Shown: positions 26,539 through 34,933 of the stretch, piece after piece | Layout: every line of letters starts with the position of its first letter | How positions within the stretch are numbered: position 1 is the stretch's first letter | Program-made: the position numbers and the translations under genes | The notes under the pieces: generated by a model | Seen by the model: only the letters and a program-made list of their open reading frames with translations | Database searches by the model: none | Told to the model about the DNA's origin: nothing | From: JAFGOG01 sp034429215 | Lineage (GTDB): Bacteria > Chloroflexota > Anaerolineae > JAAYZQ01 | NCBI GenBank assembly: GCA_034429215.1 | Contig: DAOUGI010000089.1 | Span: 1 to 64,000 of the forward strand | Reading direction: 5' to 3' | DNA length: 64,000 bases

Positions 26539-26712
26539 AGGGCAAACGCATTTGGGTTTTGTAGGGGCGAGGCATCCGCGCTGCCACTTGTGCGGCCGCG
26601 ATTTGCCCCTTGCAGCGCAGGATTCAAACCCAGAATTGGCTTCCTGGGATGCCTGTGCCGCATGTTTCTGGCGGCCCTTGCCCTCTCACCGGCGGTCAAA
26701 TGCGTTTACCCT
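26539..26712 (+). mobile_element. MITE-like element with 16-bp terminal inverted repeats
   Basis: The 174-bp element starts AGGGCAAACGCATTTG and ends CAAATGCGTTTACCCT; the ends are inverted copies with one mismatch. It encodes nothing. Internal segments GGGGCGAGGCATCC and TGCCGCATGTTTCTGGCGG recur at 14857-15055, and its right end at 17431. No clear target duplication is seen. Confidence 0.7.
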
Positions 26713-26732
26713 AATACAGCAGTTACTTTGGC

Positions 26733-26761
26733 TTGTCCTCTGGTACAGCCGGTGATATAAT
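26733..26761 (+). promoter_or_regulatory. Promoter of the effector-associated protein gene
   Basis: TTGTCC (26733-26738), 17 bases and a perfect TATAAT (26756-26761) lie between the MITE-like element and the gene. This places transcription start near 26768 and excludes the upstream in-frame start at 26733. Confidence 0.7.
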
Positions 26762-26804
26762 TCACTTCCTGATTCCAAGCCATTTGTGGAGATGGGAGAG
26801 GCCA

Positions 26805-28916
26805 ATGGTCGAAGACAATAGAGACCTGGGAGGAGTGGTTGCTGCACTGGGTTTGGAAAGTGCTGTTCGTGGAGAATTGGTCAGTGAAGCTAGCCTGGCG
26901 GAGGTCTTTTCCACTGCTTCGGTATGGCACTGCGCCGCTCGCTTCTTGCGACTAGGGGGGCCGAAGCAGTTTCGCGCCGATGTCATCGCGATTGTCGATG
27001 AAACCGGCAAGTCCCTAACTCCAGGGTACAGGTGGCTCCTTGACGAGAATATCACCGAGATCGAGTTCCTTTTGACCAGTCCGTATGCCGAGTCATTTCT
27101 CAGCCGGATGGATGCCGAAAAGAAAACGAACGCCGAAATATGGCGGGTGAAGCACCAGGTCCTGGAGTTTGCACGTGGCCTGATGAGAGCGAGCCAGCAA
27201 CGGGCTAGTCGAAACCTGAGCGCAATCAAGATAGCATTTCATCAGGTCGACTTGGTTTGGAATCTGAGCATCGCCGAAGGGCATTGTGTCGTTGCACGCG
27301 CCTACTGGAAATCCGCAACCGGCCACGACAGCAGCATAGCTGAATTGCATCTCCACCCAGATAGTCCGTCCCGTCTGGCCGAAGCTCTCACTTTGTACTA
27401 CCGTTCTGTGCGGAATGATAGCCGAACCGATTTTGTCTCTTCAGAGGAAGAACTCGACACGGTGGGTGCTTGGCCTTCGTTGTTCAAAGGCAATGCCATT
27501 CGATACCCTGCCGACTCGTCAGTGCAGTGCGTAGAAAAGTCCAATTGCTCAGAATTCGGTGACAAGGCGGAAGCAGCTTGGTTGTCTTTCCCCCGCCAAA
27601 AAACCGGTCCATGCCACTTCTTTAACCCGGTCAGGCTAGATAGGCAATACTGGATCGATACACCCTGGAAAGGCCAGGTATCGTGCATCCGTCGGGTCGA
27701 TGGCGTTATGGCAAGTGATCTACTGCGGCATATTCAAGGGATCGGCATCGAGCATCACGCACTGATTCCAAAGCTGGAGATTGTGTCAGGATCTATTATT
27801 CGGCAGGCATTTCTGGCATTGAGCGAATTTCGCGATGTGGGAAGAAGGGTCCGGTGTCTAAAGAAAGAATTGCGGACATATCCTTGGGCTCGACAGCTCG
27901 ACAATGCACTCCTAGAGGCCGGGAGATTCGTGATTGAGAGCCAGCGGGAATTGTCTCAGTGCAGGAATGAAGCCAGAAAGCTAGGCATGGCTTTGGAAGC
28001 ATATGCCACCGAGCCCTTTCGAGACGCGCACCTCAAGAATCGGATAATCAAGATCGATAGGAACTTCCTTGGTGGCGATGGCAAGGTGGTTCAGGAGTGG
28101 CTGGAAGAAGCTGAACCGATAGATATTTTTCGGAAACTGCAGGAATTAACCTACGACATTGACTTTGAGACATGCTTCTGGCGGGTTAGTGAATGGGATG
28201 ATCCAATGCACATATTGTGGACTAGTCATCTGGGCTTGAATAACGCCGCAGAGCTTGCTAACAAATTCAGTCTCCTCACAACCTGGTGGAAGCCCCCTTC
28301 CTCACCTACCGACGAGACGGTGCTATGGATGACGCTGCTTTGCCGAAGTCTACGAGAGTACTGCCGGCGTCTATGGTACGATCACGTCATGCCCGAAACC
28401 TATCAGGCGCGGTACGGCTTTGAAAAACGGGATCACTTTTTGGACCTGGCTCTCCTGGCAGCAGAACACATAGATGGTTACACAGGTGTCAAAGTCTTTC
28501 TGGATCGGTGTCGATCTTCTCCAGACTCCATATGGAACCAAGCCAGACTCGTCGACTTTACGGAACCTGTAGTCGCCAAGTACCCATCCTTTCTCCCTGG
28601 CGCTGCGCCTTTTCCCGGACCAGAACGTCCGCATGTAGACCCAGTCAACCCCCCGGTAGCTGCCATTCGAGATCTACTGCAGGCGGCTTTTGACGCCGGG
28701 CCTCTGCGCCGCTTCTGTCAAGACCGTGCTGCGTTTCGTTCTCTTATCCCCGAGTTCAGTCCGAAAGACAGCGTTGCCGAAATGGCGGAGAAGGTGATCG
28801 GGTTTTGTAGTCAGAGGCTCCTATGGGATGAGCTCTTGGCCGGCATCAAAGAGGAGAACTCTCGTCAGTATGATCGCTTTGTGTCGCGCCTATATGGGCC
28901 TACGCTTGGCGATTAA
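26805..28916 (+). CDS. Large protein with C-terminal effector-associated (EAD7-like) domain
   Basis: This 703-residue protein has no overall family I can name. The C-terminal 80 residues (AIRDLLQAAFDAGPLRRFCQ and AEKVIGFCSQRLLWDELL) match the pattern of effector-associated/death-like adaptor domains such as EAD7, which recruit partners in bacterial conflict systems. Residues about 35-215 form an alpha/beta domain (ADVIAIVDETGKSLTPGYRW, WNLSIAEGHCVVARAYW, GHDSSIAELHL) that recalls phospholipase-D-like folds but lacks HxK motifs. The rest is mostly helical. It stands alone on the plus strand next to a mobile element and is less GC-rich than its neighbours, consistent with an acquired defence gene. 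The start has GGGAGAGG. Confidence 0.6.
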   Translation: MVEDNRDLGGVVAALGLESAVRGELVSEASLAEVFSTASVWHCAARFLRLGGPKQFRADVIAIVDETGKSLTPGYRWLLDENITEIEFLLTSPYAESFLSRMDAEKKTNAEIWRVKHQVLEFARGLMRASQQRASRNLSAIKIAFHQVDLVWNLSIAEGHCVVARAYWKSATGHDSSIAELHLHPDSPSRLAEALTLYYRSVRNDSRTDFVSSEEELDTVGAWPSLFKGNAIRYPADSSVQCVEKSNCSEFGDKAEAAWLSFPRQKTGPCHFFNPVRLDRQYWIDTPWKGQVSCIRRVDGVMASDLLRHIQGIGIEHHALIPKLEIVSGSIIRQAFLALSEFRDVGRRVRCLKKELRTYPWARQLDNALLEAGRFVIESQRELSQCRNEARKLGMALEAYATEPFRDAHLKNRIIKIDRNFLGGDGKVVQEWLEEAEPIDIFRKLQELTYDIDFETCFWRVSEWDDPMHILWTSHLGLNNAAELANKFSLLTTWWKPPSSPTDETVLWMTLLCRSLREYCRRLWYDHVMPETYQARYGFEKRDHFLDLALLAAEHIDGYTGVKVFLDRCRSSPDSIWNQARLVDFTEPVVAKYPSFLPGAAPFPGPERPHVDPVNPPVAAIRDLLQAAFDAGPLRRFCQDRAAFRSLIPEFSPKDSVAEMAEKVIGFCSQRLLWDELLAGIKEENSRQYDRFVSRLYGPTLGD

Positions 28917-29220
28917 CTCACGGCCTCGGCGGCGGGGCATACAGCTTGGTCGCCAGAAGAGGCGCTGCGTCCATCTCTCCCTCCGCAAGCGATCCCAAGA
29001 CGAGCCCAACCTTGTGACCGCCGTCTCGTTACATAAGGTGTGCCGCTTTCTTTATGCCTACTCGGCTTACGGATCGTGGCCCAATTATACACAAGGCCGT
29101 CATAAAGTCACATTCTCCAAGGTCTAGAACCAAGTCCTATGACAAGTTCCTTTCGCCGCGGCGCTGCCGCCAGATTGGGAGCTGGATGCAGTCTGTGCAG
29201 TTTGGTCGCGAGCAGAGTAG
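28917..29220. other. Gene-free stretch
   Basis: No coding region is supported between the stop of the 26805 gene and the hairpin at 29221. I see no repeat or RNA structure in it. Confidence 0.5.
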
Positions 29221-29251
29221 AGGGCAAGCTTGCCCCCGCCAAGCTTGCCCT
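29221..29251. terminator. 12-bp hairpin, probable terminator
   Basis: AGGGCAAGCTTG (29221-29232) pairs perfectly with 29240-29251 around a 7-base loop and is followed on the plus strand by GTTTTA. It can end the 26805 gene (+) and also sits 20 bases after the stop of the 29272 gene (-). Confidence 0.65.
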
Positions 29252-29271
29252 GTTTTACCACCGTCTCCTAA

Positions 29272-29547
29272 TCATGGCGGCAAAGACCAGTTTGTTTCAT
29301 CCGTCGATAACCGCTTGACCGATATCAGCGGCACGCCCAGGTCGCGGATCCTGTTCAGAATCCCGTGCAGCGCCGCCTGGTCGATCACGGGGCCGGTCAG
29401 CGCCGTTTCGCCGTCCGGCCCCTGGACTATCTCCATTCCTTCGAACATCTGCGCGCGGTAAGAACTCAGATGTCCCTTGAACCGGATCTCATACATCTGC
29501 GGTTGGCTCCAAGGTTGTCCGCCTGAGACCTCTACCTTTTGATCCAC
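29272..29547 (-). CDS. Small conserved protein, paralogue of the 21660 protein
   Basis: This 91-residue protein of unknown function shares MYEIRFKGHL, MFEGMEI, TALTGPVIDQAALHGIL and IRDLGVPLISV with the 21660 protein. Its gene is read from a GTG at 29547 with TAGGAG upstream; the ATG of MYEIRF 17 codons later is an alternative that matches the paralogue better. It follows the damaged ABC gene and closes the second MalT-associated operon. It lacks the Cys-containing tail of its paralogue. Confidence 0.75.
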   Translation of the reverse strand: MDQKVEVSGGQPWSQPQMYEIRFKGHLSSYRAQMFEGMEIVQGPDGETALTGPVIDQAALHGILNRIRDLGVPLISVKRLSTDETNWSLPP

Positions 29548-29559
29548 CCTGCTCGTCTC

Positions 29560-29845
29560 CTACATCTGCGTCGCCAGCTTGCTGCGCCGGAAGGTGCGCC
29601 GGCCAAACCATATCAATGCAGCGTCGATGACCCAAAACACCAGGCCCAACAGTGCCACCAGCCAGGCGCTCAAGACCATCACCCCGGTCACCTGGAGGCC
29701 AAGCAGCAGGACGATGGGCAGGAGCGCCATGGCTCCGAGCTGATAGGCTCCCTGCCGGGACCTCCATGGTCAGGTGGTCGACGGCAACCACCGCCCCAAA
29801 GTGACGGGTCAGCCCGTCGGTGACGAATGCTGTGTCAGAGTTCAT
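29560..29845 (-). pseudogene. Deletion scar: ABC ATPase start fused to ABC permease end
   Basis: The first 33 codons (from ATG 29845: DGLTRHFGAVVAVDHLTMEV) are the N-terminus of an ABC ATPase, ending just before its Walker A. A different frame then encodes the last helices of an ABC permease (GAYQLGAMALLPIVLLLGLQ ending RSKLATQM, stop at 29560). The junction near 29756 has the short shared sequence GGGAGCC. A deletion between two adjacent genes explains this. The remaining open frame of 118 codons is not a real protein. Confidence 0.75.
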
Positions 29846-29922
29846 GGCATCTATCTCCTTTCCTGAATTTGTGACTTGTGCCTGAGCGCCACGCGTCGCT
29901 CAGGCACAACAGCTCGGCCCCC

Positions 29923-30717
29923 TTAGAACTCCAATCGCTCAAACCTGGCCACGGTCACCGCCACAAATGCAACCGACAGGACGGCCGTCACGCCGATGGG
30001 CAGCCAGATCGGCAGCGGCAAGGGCAGCCCCAAAACGGTGGCCGGCAGAACGTGGATCAGCGCGAAAGGCGTCAGCATAACGAACGTGCCTACGGTAGCT
30101 CCTAATGGGACGGCCAGAAACCCTATCAGCACCAGGCCCAGCGACGCGCCCAGCAGGATGGTCCGGTTGGCAGTCAGCACGCCCATCATCAACGTCAACG
30201 CCAGGTAAAAGAGGATATGCACCGCCAGGCCGGCCATGCCCACCAGATAGGGTGGCAGCGGCAAAGGCTCGCCCACGGCCAGCCACAGCAGGCCATAACC
30301 CAGCGCGCCCTGCAGGCCCACCAGGATGACCAGGATGGCGAGACCGTGAGCGAGCAGCTTGGATAGCACATAGGCCGGGCGCGACACAGGCTTGGACAGC
30401 AGCCACTCGGTCACACCCAGTTGGCGCTCGCCGATGATCGCATCGTGGACCAGAACGATGGTGCCGACAGCCAGGGCCATGCCTCCGAGCTTGAACAGCA
30501 CTTCGACGCCGATGCCGAGGGGATCCCTGTCGACCAAAGGCGCCAGGATGAGCACAATAGCCGCGACCAGGCCGTTGACGACGACGGTCCACAGCACGCT
30601 TTGCACCAACCAGCGGCGCGAGGCCCACCAGGCGCGGTTCTCTTTGCGCAGCAGGTTGGCCAAGCCGGTGCGCCAGCCACTCAATTCCACTCGTTGCAGC
30701 TCGGTGTTAGCGACCAT
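29923..30717 (-). CDS. ABC-2 type transporter permease
   Basis: This 264-residue permease has six predicted helices, an amphipathic N-terminus (LANLLRKENRAWWASRRW) and ERQLGVTEWLLSKPVSRPAY after helix 2, the pattern seen in ABC-2 exporters of the ABC-type multidrug/antibiotic class. It pairs with the ATPase encoded just upstream, whose end overlaps its start by 11 bases. The exported substrate is unknown; many such pairs next to regulators export peptides or drugs. It is part of the second MalT-associated operon. Confidence 0.85.
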   Translation of the reverse strand: MVANTELQRVELSGWRTGLANLLRKENRAWWASRRWLVQSVLWTVVVNGLVAAIVLILAPLVDRDPLGIGVEVLFKLGGMALAVGTIVLVHDAIIGERQLGVTEWLLSKPVSRPAYVLSKLLAHGLAILVILVGLQGALGYGLLWLAVGEPLPLPPYLVGMAGLAVHILFYLALTLMMGVLTANRTILLGASLGLVLIGFLAVPLGATVGTFVMLTPFALIHVLPATVLGLPLPLPIWLPIGVTAVLSVAFVAVTVARFERLEF

Positions 30718-31675
30718 CTTTTCCTCCCTCCATCATGCTCATAAAGACATCTTCCAGGTCGAGTTTCCTACGGCTGAACTCAACCAGAATGAGTGTACCA
30801 TCGGCCAGCACCTGGCCGGGCAGTTGGGCCTCGGCGGCCTGATCGTCGGTGACGCTGACTTTCCAGGTCACAAAACCGTTGTGCCTCGCCTCGTCGACGC
30901 TCGATACCCAGGGCAAGGCTTTGATGCGGGCCAGGGCGCGGCGCGCATCGCCCTTGAGCGTCAGGGTATAGACGGGATTGCCGCCCCCTGCCAGCAGGTC
31001 CTCGATGGGCCCCTGAGCCACCAGCTCGCCGTGGTTGAGAATGGCCACGGTATCGCTCACCTGCTGCACATCATCGAGGATGTGGGTCGAGTAAAAGATG
31101 GTGGTGTGCGCCCGCAGCCGCTCCATCACCTGGAGCACTTCGTGGCGGCCGATGGGGTCCATGGCGGCGACCGGCTCGTCCAGGATGAGCAGTTCAGGGT
31201 AGTTGACCTGCGCCAGGGCCAGGCCCAGTCGCTGGCGCTCGCCGCCGGAGAAACCCTTCACCGGGCGGTCGGCCTTGTCCTGCAAGCCGACCAGGTCCAG
31301 CATCTCGTCCACCCTGGCCTCGATTCTGGGCCGGGGGCCACTGAAAAAGAAGCTGGCCGTGAAGTGCATCGTCTCGCGGGCGGTCATATCGTCGCCAAAG
31401 CGGGGCTGTTGGGGCAAGTAGCCGACACGGCTGCGAATGGCAACACTGTCGCGGACGATATCCTGGCCAAGGACGGTGCCGCTGCCGCTCGTCGGGCGAA
31501 TGAGACCCAGAAGCAGTTTCATCGTCGTCGTCTTGCCTGCACCGTTGGGACCCAGGAAGCCAAAGATCGAATGGCGGGGCACGCGTAGGTCCAGCGACTT
31601 TAGCGCTTGAACCTGGCCAAAGGTTTTGCCCAGGCCATCTGTCTGGATTACCATTTCATTCGATTGGTTCATCAT
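30707..31675 (-). CDS. ABC transporter ATP-binding protein
   Basis: This is a 322-residue single ABC ATPase with Walker A GPNGAGKTT, Q-loop GYLPQQPRF, signature FSGGERQRLGLAL, Walker B LLILDEPVAAMD and a switch His in YSTHILDDV. The C-terminal about 90 residues form the extension common in DrrA/CcmA-type exporters. The ATG at 31675 has AAAGGAGG seven to eight bases upstream. It is the first gene after the module-2 promoter and energises the adjacent ABC-2 permease. Confidence 0.93.
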   Translation of the reverse strand: MMNQSNEMVIQTDGLGKTFGQVQALKSLDLRVPRHSIFGFLGPNGAGKTTTMKLLLGLIRPTSGSGTVLGQDIVRDSVAIRSRVGYLPQQPRFGDDMTARETMHFTASFFFSGPRPRIEARVDEMLDLVGLQDKADRPVKGFSGGERQRLGLALAQVNYPELLILDEPVAAMDPIGRHEVLQVMERLRAHTTIFYSTHILDDVQQVSDTVAILNHGELVAQGPIEDLLAGGGNPVYTLTLKGDARRALARIKALPWVSSVDEARHNGFVTWKVSVTDDQAAEAQLPGQVLADGTLILVEFSRRKLDLEDVFMSMMEGGKDGR

Positions 31676-31703
31676 GGTGTCCTCCTTTCCGTGTTCTGCC
31701 ACC

Positions 31704-31756
31704 AGTATAGCCGTAAACCGGCATGCTTGTCATGTGGCGAAAGATGTATCCAGAGG
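31704..31756 (-). promoter_or_regulatory. Promoter with upstream box of MalT module 2
   Basis: On the minus strand: CCTCTGGAT box (31748-31756), 14 bases, ATGACA (31728-31733), 18 bases, TATACT (31704-31709). Every spacing equals that of the promoter at 22102-22154, and the nine-base box differs at one position. It reads into the ABC ATPase gene. Confidence 0.7.
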
Positions 31757-31781
31757 TGTATCTTGTCGTATGCAGTGCAAG

Positions 31782-31807
31782 AAAAAAGGCCTGGATAATC
31801 CCAGGCC
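31782..31807 (-). terminator. Terminator of the second MalT-like regulator
   Basis: GGCCTGG pairs with its complement (31801-31807 and 31788-31794) around a 6-base loop, followed on the minus strand by TTTTTT. It lies 26 bases after the regulator stop. Confidence 0.85.
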
Positions 31808-31832
31808 CTTCCTTGATCGTGGGAGGAATCGA

Positions 31833-34544
31833 TTACAGCAGGCCCAACTGGCGCGCCCTTGTCACCGCCTCGGTGCGGTTGCGCACATCCAGCCTGTCAA
31901 AGATGTTGGCGGCATGCCGCTTGGCCGTCCCGATGGCGATGACCAGCTCATTGGCAATCTCCCTGTCCGAGCAGCCGGCGGCCATCAGCCGCAGCACCTC
32001 CAGCTCGCGCTCGCTGAGGATGCCCGCGTCCGGTGCCGCGCTCTCGCTAAAGGCGGCCAGCAGCCGGTGGGCGTAACCAAGCTCCTGATCCTTCCACCTG
32101 GTGACGGCAGTCTTGAGCAGGCTCTCGACCGGCTTGCCTCCGTCCAGGAACACGCGCACATAGCCCCCGGCTCGCGCCAGGCTCACCGCTCGCTCCAGCA
32201 CCGCCAGCGCAGACCTGGTCTCCGCCTGCATGTCCAATGCAACGGCCCGCAGCGCTAGGACCTCGACCAGGTTTCCTTGTCGCCCTGTCGATTCCATCGC
32301 GCTCTGGAGGCGCGATAACAGGCGCGCGGCGTCATCCACCCTGCCTTCTGCCAGGAGGATGCGTACCAGGGCGAGGTATTCCACTTCGTTCTTGATATCA
32401 AATTCCCCGTCTGCGCTCAGCCCACGTGTCTCGGCCCACCGGCGGGCGTCATCCAGCTTGCCCTGCGCCAGCCACAGCGTCGCCCGGGTAGCTCCCAGCC
32501 ATGGCATGGAGCGTACCTCCAGGGGATGCTGGTCCATCACCTGGCTCGCTTCGGCCAGGGCCTGATTCGCCCCAGGGAGATCGTTCTGCGCCTGGAGCAT
32601 CGTCGCCAGAAAGAGATGGCCACATGCCAGCGCATCCACACTCCCCCACATGGCGCTGGACTCGATCATCTTTTCTGCATAGAGCCTGGCCGATGCCAGG
32701 TCGTTCCACTCTCGATATACGCGTGCCAGGCAGGCATATGCCTGTCCCGCCACTGGGGACTTGGCCCGGGTGGCCGTCTGCAGCGCTTCCTGGAAGCTCG
32801 CTTCCGCTTCGCGCAGGCGCCCCACCGCCTGCTCAAAGGCGCCTAACGACGTACGCGATACCACCTCCAGCATGATATTGCCGCTGGAGCGGGCCAGATC
32901 CAGGGCCTCGGCAAATGCACGCGCAGATCCGGCCAGGTCGTTTTGCACCAGGCGCCCATCCCCCAAAATAGCCATCAACCCGCTGCGGAGCGCTGCGTCC
33001 ATCTGCGGACACAGCTCAAGCGCCTGGCGCGTTAACATGACCGCGCGGTCCAGGTCGCCTCTCATGTAGGCGATCCATGCCCGGATGGCCGCGATATGGC
33101 CCTGCATCTCCGCAGGCGCCCCTGGGTGCTGTTCCACCGCCTTCAGTTGGGCTTCTGCCGCTTCCGATTCTGTAAAAAAACAAGCCCACGCGTAATAGAT
33201 GCGCAGCCACGGGCGCGCGGACAGCGCATCGCCGGATAACGCCTCAATCCACTTCTTGAGGATGGCAAGGTCGGCATGCCGCACCATCGACCACGCATTC
33301 TCCTCGATCGTCTCGGCTGCCCGTTCCTGATCGCCGGCCAGCAGTGCGTGGTGAACCGCGTCGGCGACAAATCCATTCTGTTTGTACCAGTCAGCGGCGC
33401 GGCCGTGCAGCCCGGCAATCTGGTTGGGCGGCGAGGCCGTTTGCAGCATCCCTCTCAAGACGTCAACGAACAGGTGGTGATAGCGATACCAGCGCCGTTC
33501 GTCGTCGAGCGGCGCCAGAAAGAGGTTCGAGCGTTCAAGCTTTTCCAGGATTTCGTGAGCAGGCGGGCGGTGATCGCGCCCGCCGCCGGGCTGCTGGGGA
33601 GCAGTCACGGCGGCGTCTGTCGAACCGCCTGTGCTGGCCTGCCCTTCCGCTCCCGCGGTCAGGATCGCATCGCACAGCGGAGCGCACATCCGGTCGAGGA
33701 TCGACGTCTGGAGCAGAAACTCTTGCACTGCGTCCGGCTGGCGGCTGAGAACCTCTTCAAAAAGATAGTCCACGATGTAGTGATGGCTGCCGCTAAAGGC
33801 GCCGATGAATTCCGCAGCGCGCTCGGCGCTGCACCCCTCCATCGACAGCGCCGCCAACTGCACCCCGGCTGCCCAGCCCTCGGTCCGCGATTCGAGCACC
33901 GCGATCTGCTCGCCGGTCAAGCTCAGGCGATGCAGAGAGTTGAGCAAGGCCGTCATCTCCTCGGGCGTAAGCCGCAGATCGCGATCCCGGATCTCGGTCA
34001 TCCGCCCGCGGACGCGCAGGCGCGGCAGCGGAAAGGGCGGGTCGGCGCGGGTGAGCACCACCAGGTGCAGGTTCGGCGGGGCATGCTCGAGCAAAAAGAC
34101 CATTGCCTCCTGGATGGCTGTCGCCATGATCACGTGATAGTCGTCCAATGCCAGGAGGACAGGCCGATCCACGGCGGCGAGGTCGTTGATCACAGGATAG
34201 ACCAAGGCTTCGGCAGACTGGGGCATCATCGAGAACGCGTCCGGCGGTGGCTGGGCCAGCTCGGAGCCGAGCGCCTTCTGCAGAGCGGCCACGACATAGG
34301 TAAAGAAGCGCAGCGGGTCGTTGTCGGCCTCGTCCAGCGACAGCCAGGCGCAAGGAAGGCCGGTCTTGCCCAGCCAGTCGGCGACCAGCGTCGTCTTGCC
34401 ATAGCCCGCGGGGGCCGCGACCAGGAACAGGCGATGGCCGTTTCGCAGCCCACCGTCGAGTCGGTCGGTCAGCCGCGGTCGTGCTACCAGGTTGGAGGTC
34501 GGACGGGGCCTATGGAGCTTGGTTGCGAGCAGAGTGGAAAGCAT
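31833..34544 (-). CDS. MalT-like LuxR family ATP-dependent regulator
   Basis: This 903-residue STAND regulator has the same architecture as the one at 22263: P-loop AAPAGYGKTTL near residues 43-53, VLLALDDYHVI, TPR-like helices in the middle and a LuxR helix-turn-helix at the end (ILSERELEVLRLMAAGCSDR, then AIGTAKRHAANIFDRLDV). An extra Gly/Ala-rich loop (about residues 285-325) interrupts the ATPase C-terminal part. It lies upstream of the ABC operon and its likely target promoter. Sequence divergence from its partner suggests a different effector. Confidence 0.93.
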   Translation of the reverse strand: MLSTLLATKLHRPRPTSNLVARPRLTDRLDGGLRNGHRLFLVAAPAGYGKTTLVADWLGKTGLPCAWLSLDEADNDPLRFFTYVVAALQKALGSELAQPPPDAFSMMPQSAEALVYPVINDLAAVDRPVLLALDDYHVIMATAIQEAMVFLLEHAPPNLHLVVLTRADPPFPLPRLRVRGRMTEIRDRDLRLTPEEMTALLNSLHRLSLTGEQIAVLESRTEGWAAGVQLAALSMEGCSAERAAEFIGAFSGSHHYIVDYLFEEVLSRQPDAVQEFLLQTSILDRMCAPLCDAILTAGAEGQASTGGSTDAAVTAPQQPGGGRDHRPPAHEILEKLERSNLFLAPLDDERRWYRYHHLFVDVLRGMLQTASPPNQIAGLHGRAADWYKQNGFVADAVHHALLAGDQERAAETIEENAWSMVRHADLAILKKWIEALSGDALSARPWLRIYYAWACFFTESEAAEAQLKAVEQHPGAPAEMQGHIAAIRAWIAYMRGDLDRAVMLTRQALELCPQMDAALRSGLMAILGDGRLVQNDLAGSARAFAEALDLARSSGNIMLEVVSRTSLGAFEQAVGRLREAEASFQEALQTATRAKSPVAGQAYACLARVYREWNDLASARLYAEKMIESSAMWGSVDALACGHLFLATMLQAQNDLPGANQALAEASQVMDQHPLEVRSMPWLGATRATLWLAQGKLDDARRWAETRGLSADGEFDIKNEVEYLALVRILLAEGRVDDAARLLSRLQSAMESTGRQGNLVEVLALRAVALDMQAETRSALAVLERAVSLARAGGYVRVFLDGGKPVESLLKTAVTRWKDQELGYAHRLLAAFSESAAPDAGILSERELEVLRLMAAGCSDREIANELVIAIGTAKRHAANIFDRLDVRNRTEAVTRARQLGLL

Positions 34545-34616
34545 GCGGACCTCCCCACCGCCGTCATAATGAACAGGCTTCTCAACTGCAATCTATCATA
34601 CCACAAAGCAAGCGTG

Positions 34617-34889
34617 TCAGCAAGTAGCCCAAATGCAGTGTTCAACGCGGCCGCTACCCTCAATCCCGTTCACGGCTGAGCGCAGCGCGTCAAAGCTGAG
34701 GGAGTAGTTGGCGGTAACGAACACGGGAGAGCCGGCGCCGGGCCTGCCGAGGGCGTAGAGCTCCGGCGACACCTGGTGCCCGCTGCGGTTCACGCCGCAG
34801 CGGGCGAGAAGGTGATCCCAGCGATTCGCACATGTGATCGTGCCTGTGGCCGGCCAGAGTGCGCTCGTGGGACGATTGTACGTTTGGCC
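34617..34889 (-). pseudogene. Remnant of an HgcA/CFeSP-type corrinoid protein
   Basis: An open stretch of 90 codons has no start codon with a ribosome site. It encodes RWDHLLARCGVNRSGHQ, VSPELYALGRPGAGSPVFVT and ANYSLSFDALRSAVNGIEG, which match the region just before the corrinoid-binding helix of acetyl-CoA synthase gamma/HgcA-like proteins. The expected continuation with the cap-helix Cys motif is missing, replaced by unrelated codons and a stop. It is therefore a fragment truncated at both ends. It lies between the second regulator and the arsenic island. Identification rests on remembered family patterns. Confidence 0.5.
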
Positions 34890-34933
34890 TCACGCCAAGT
34901 CAAGGCGAAGAATTGACTCTTCCAACTGAGGCA

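Noticed and set aside
34690..34893. 67-codon minus-strand frame starting at 34893
   Set aside because: Another frame in the same place matches a known protein family (corrinoid protein remnant), so this one is a shadow.
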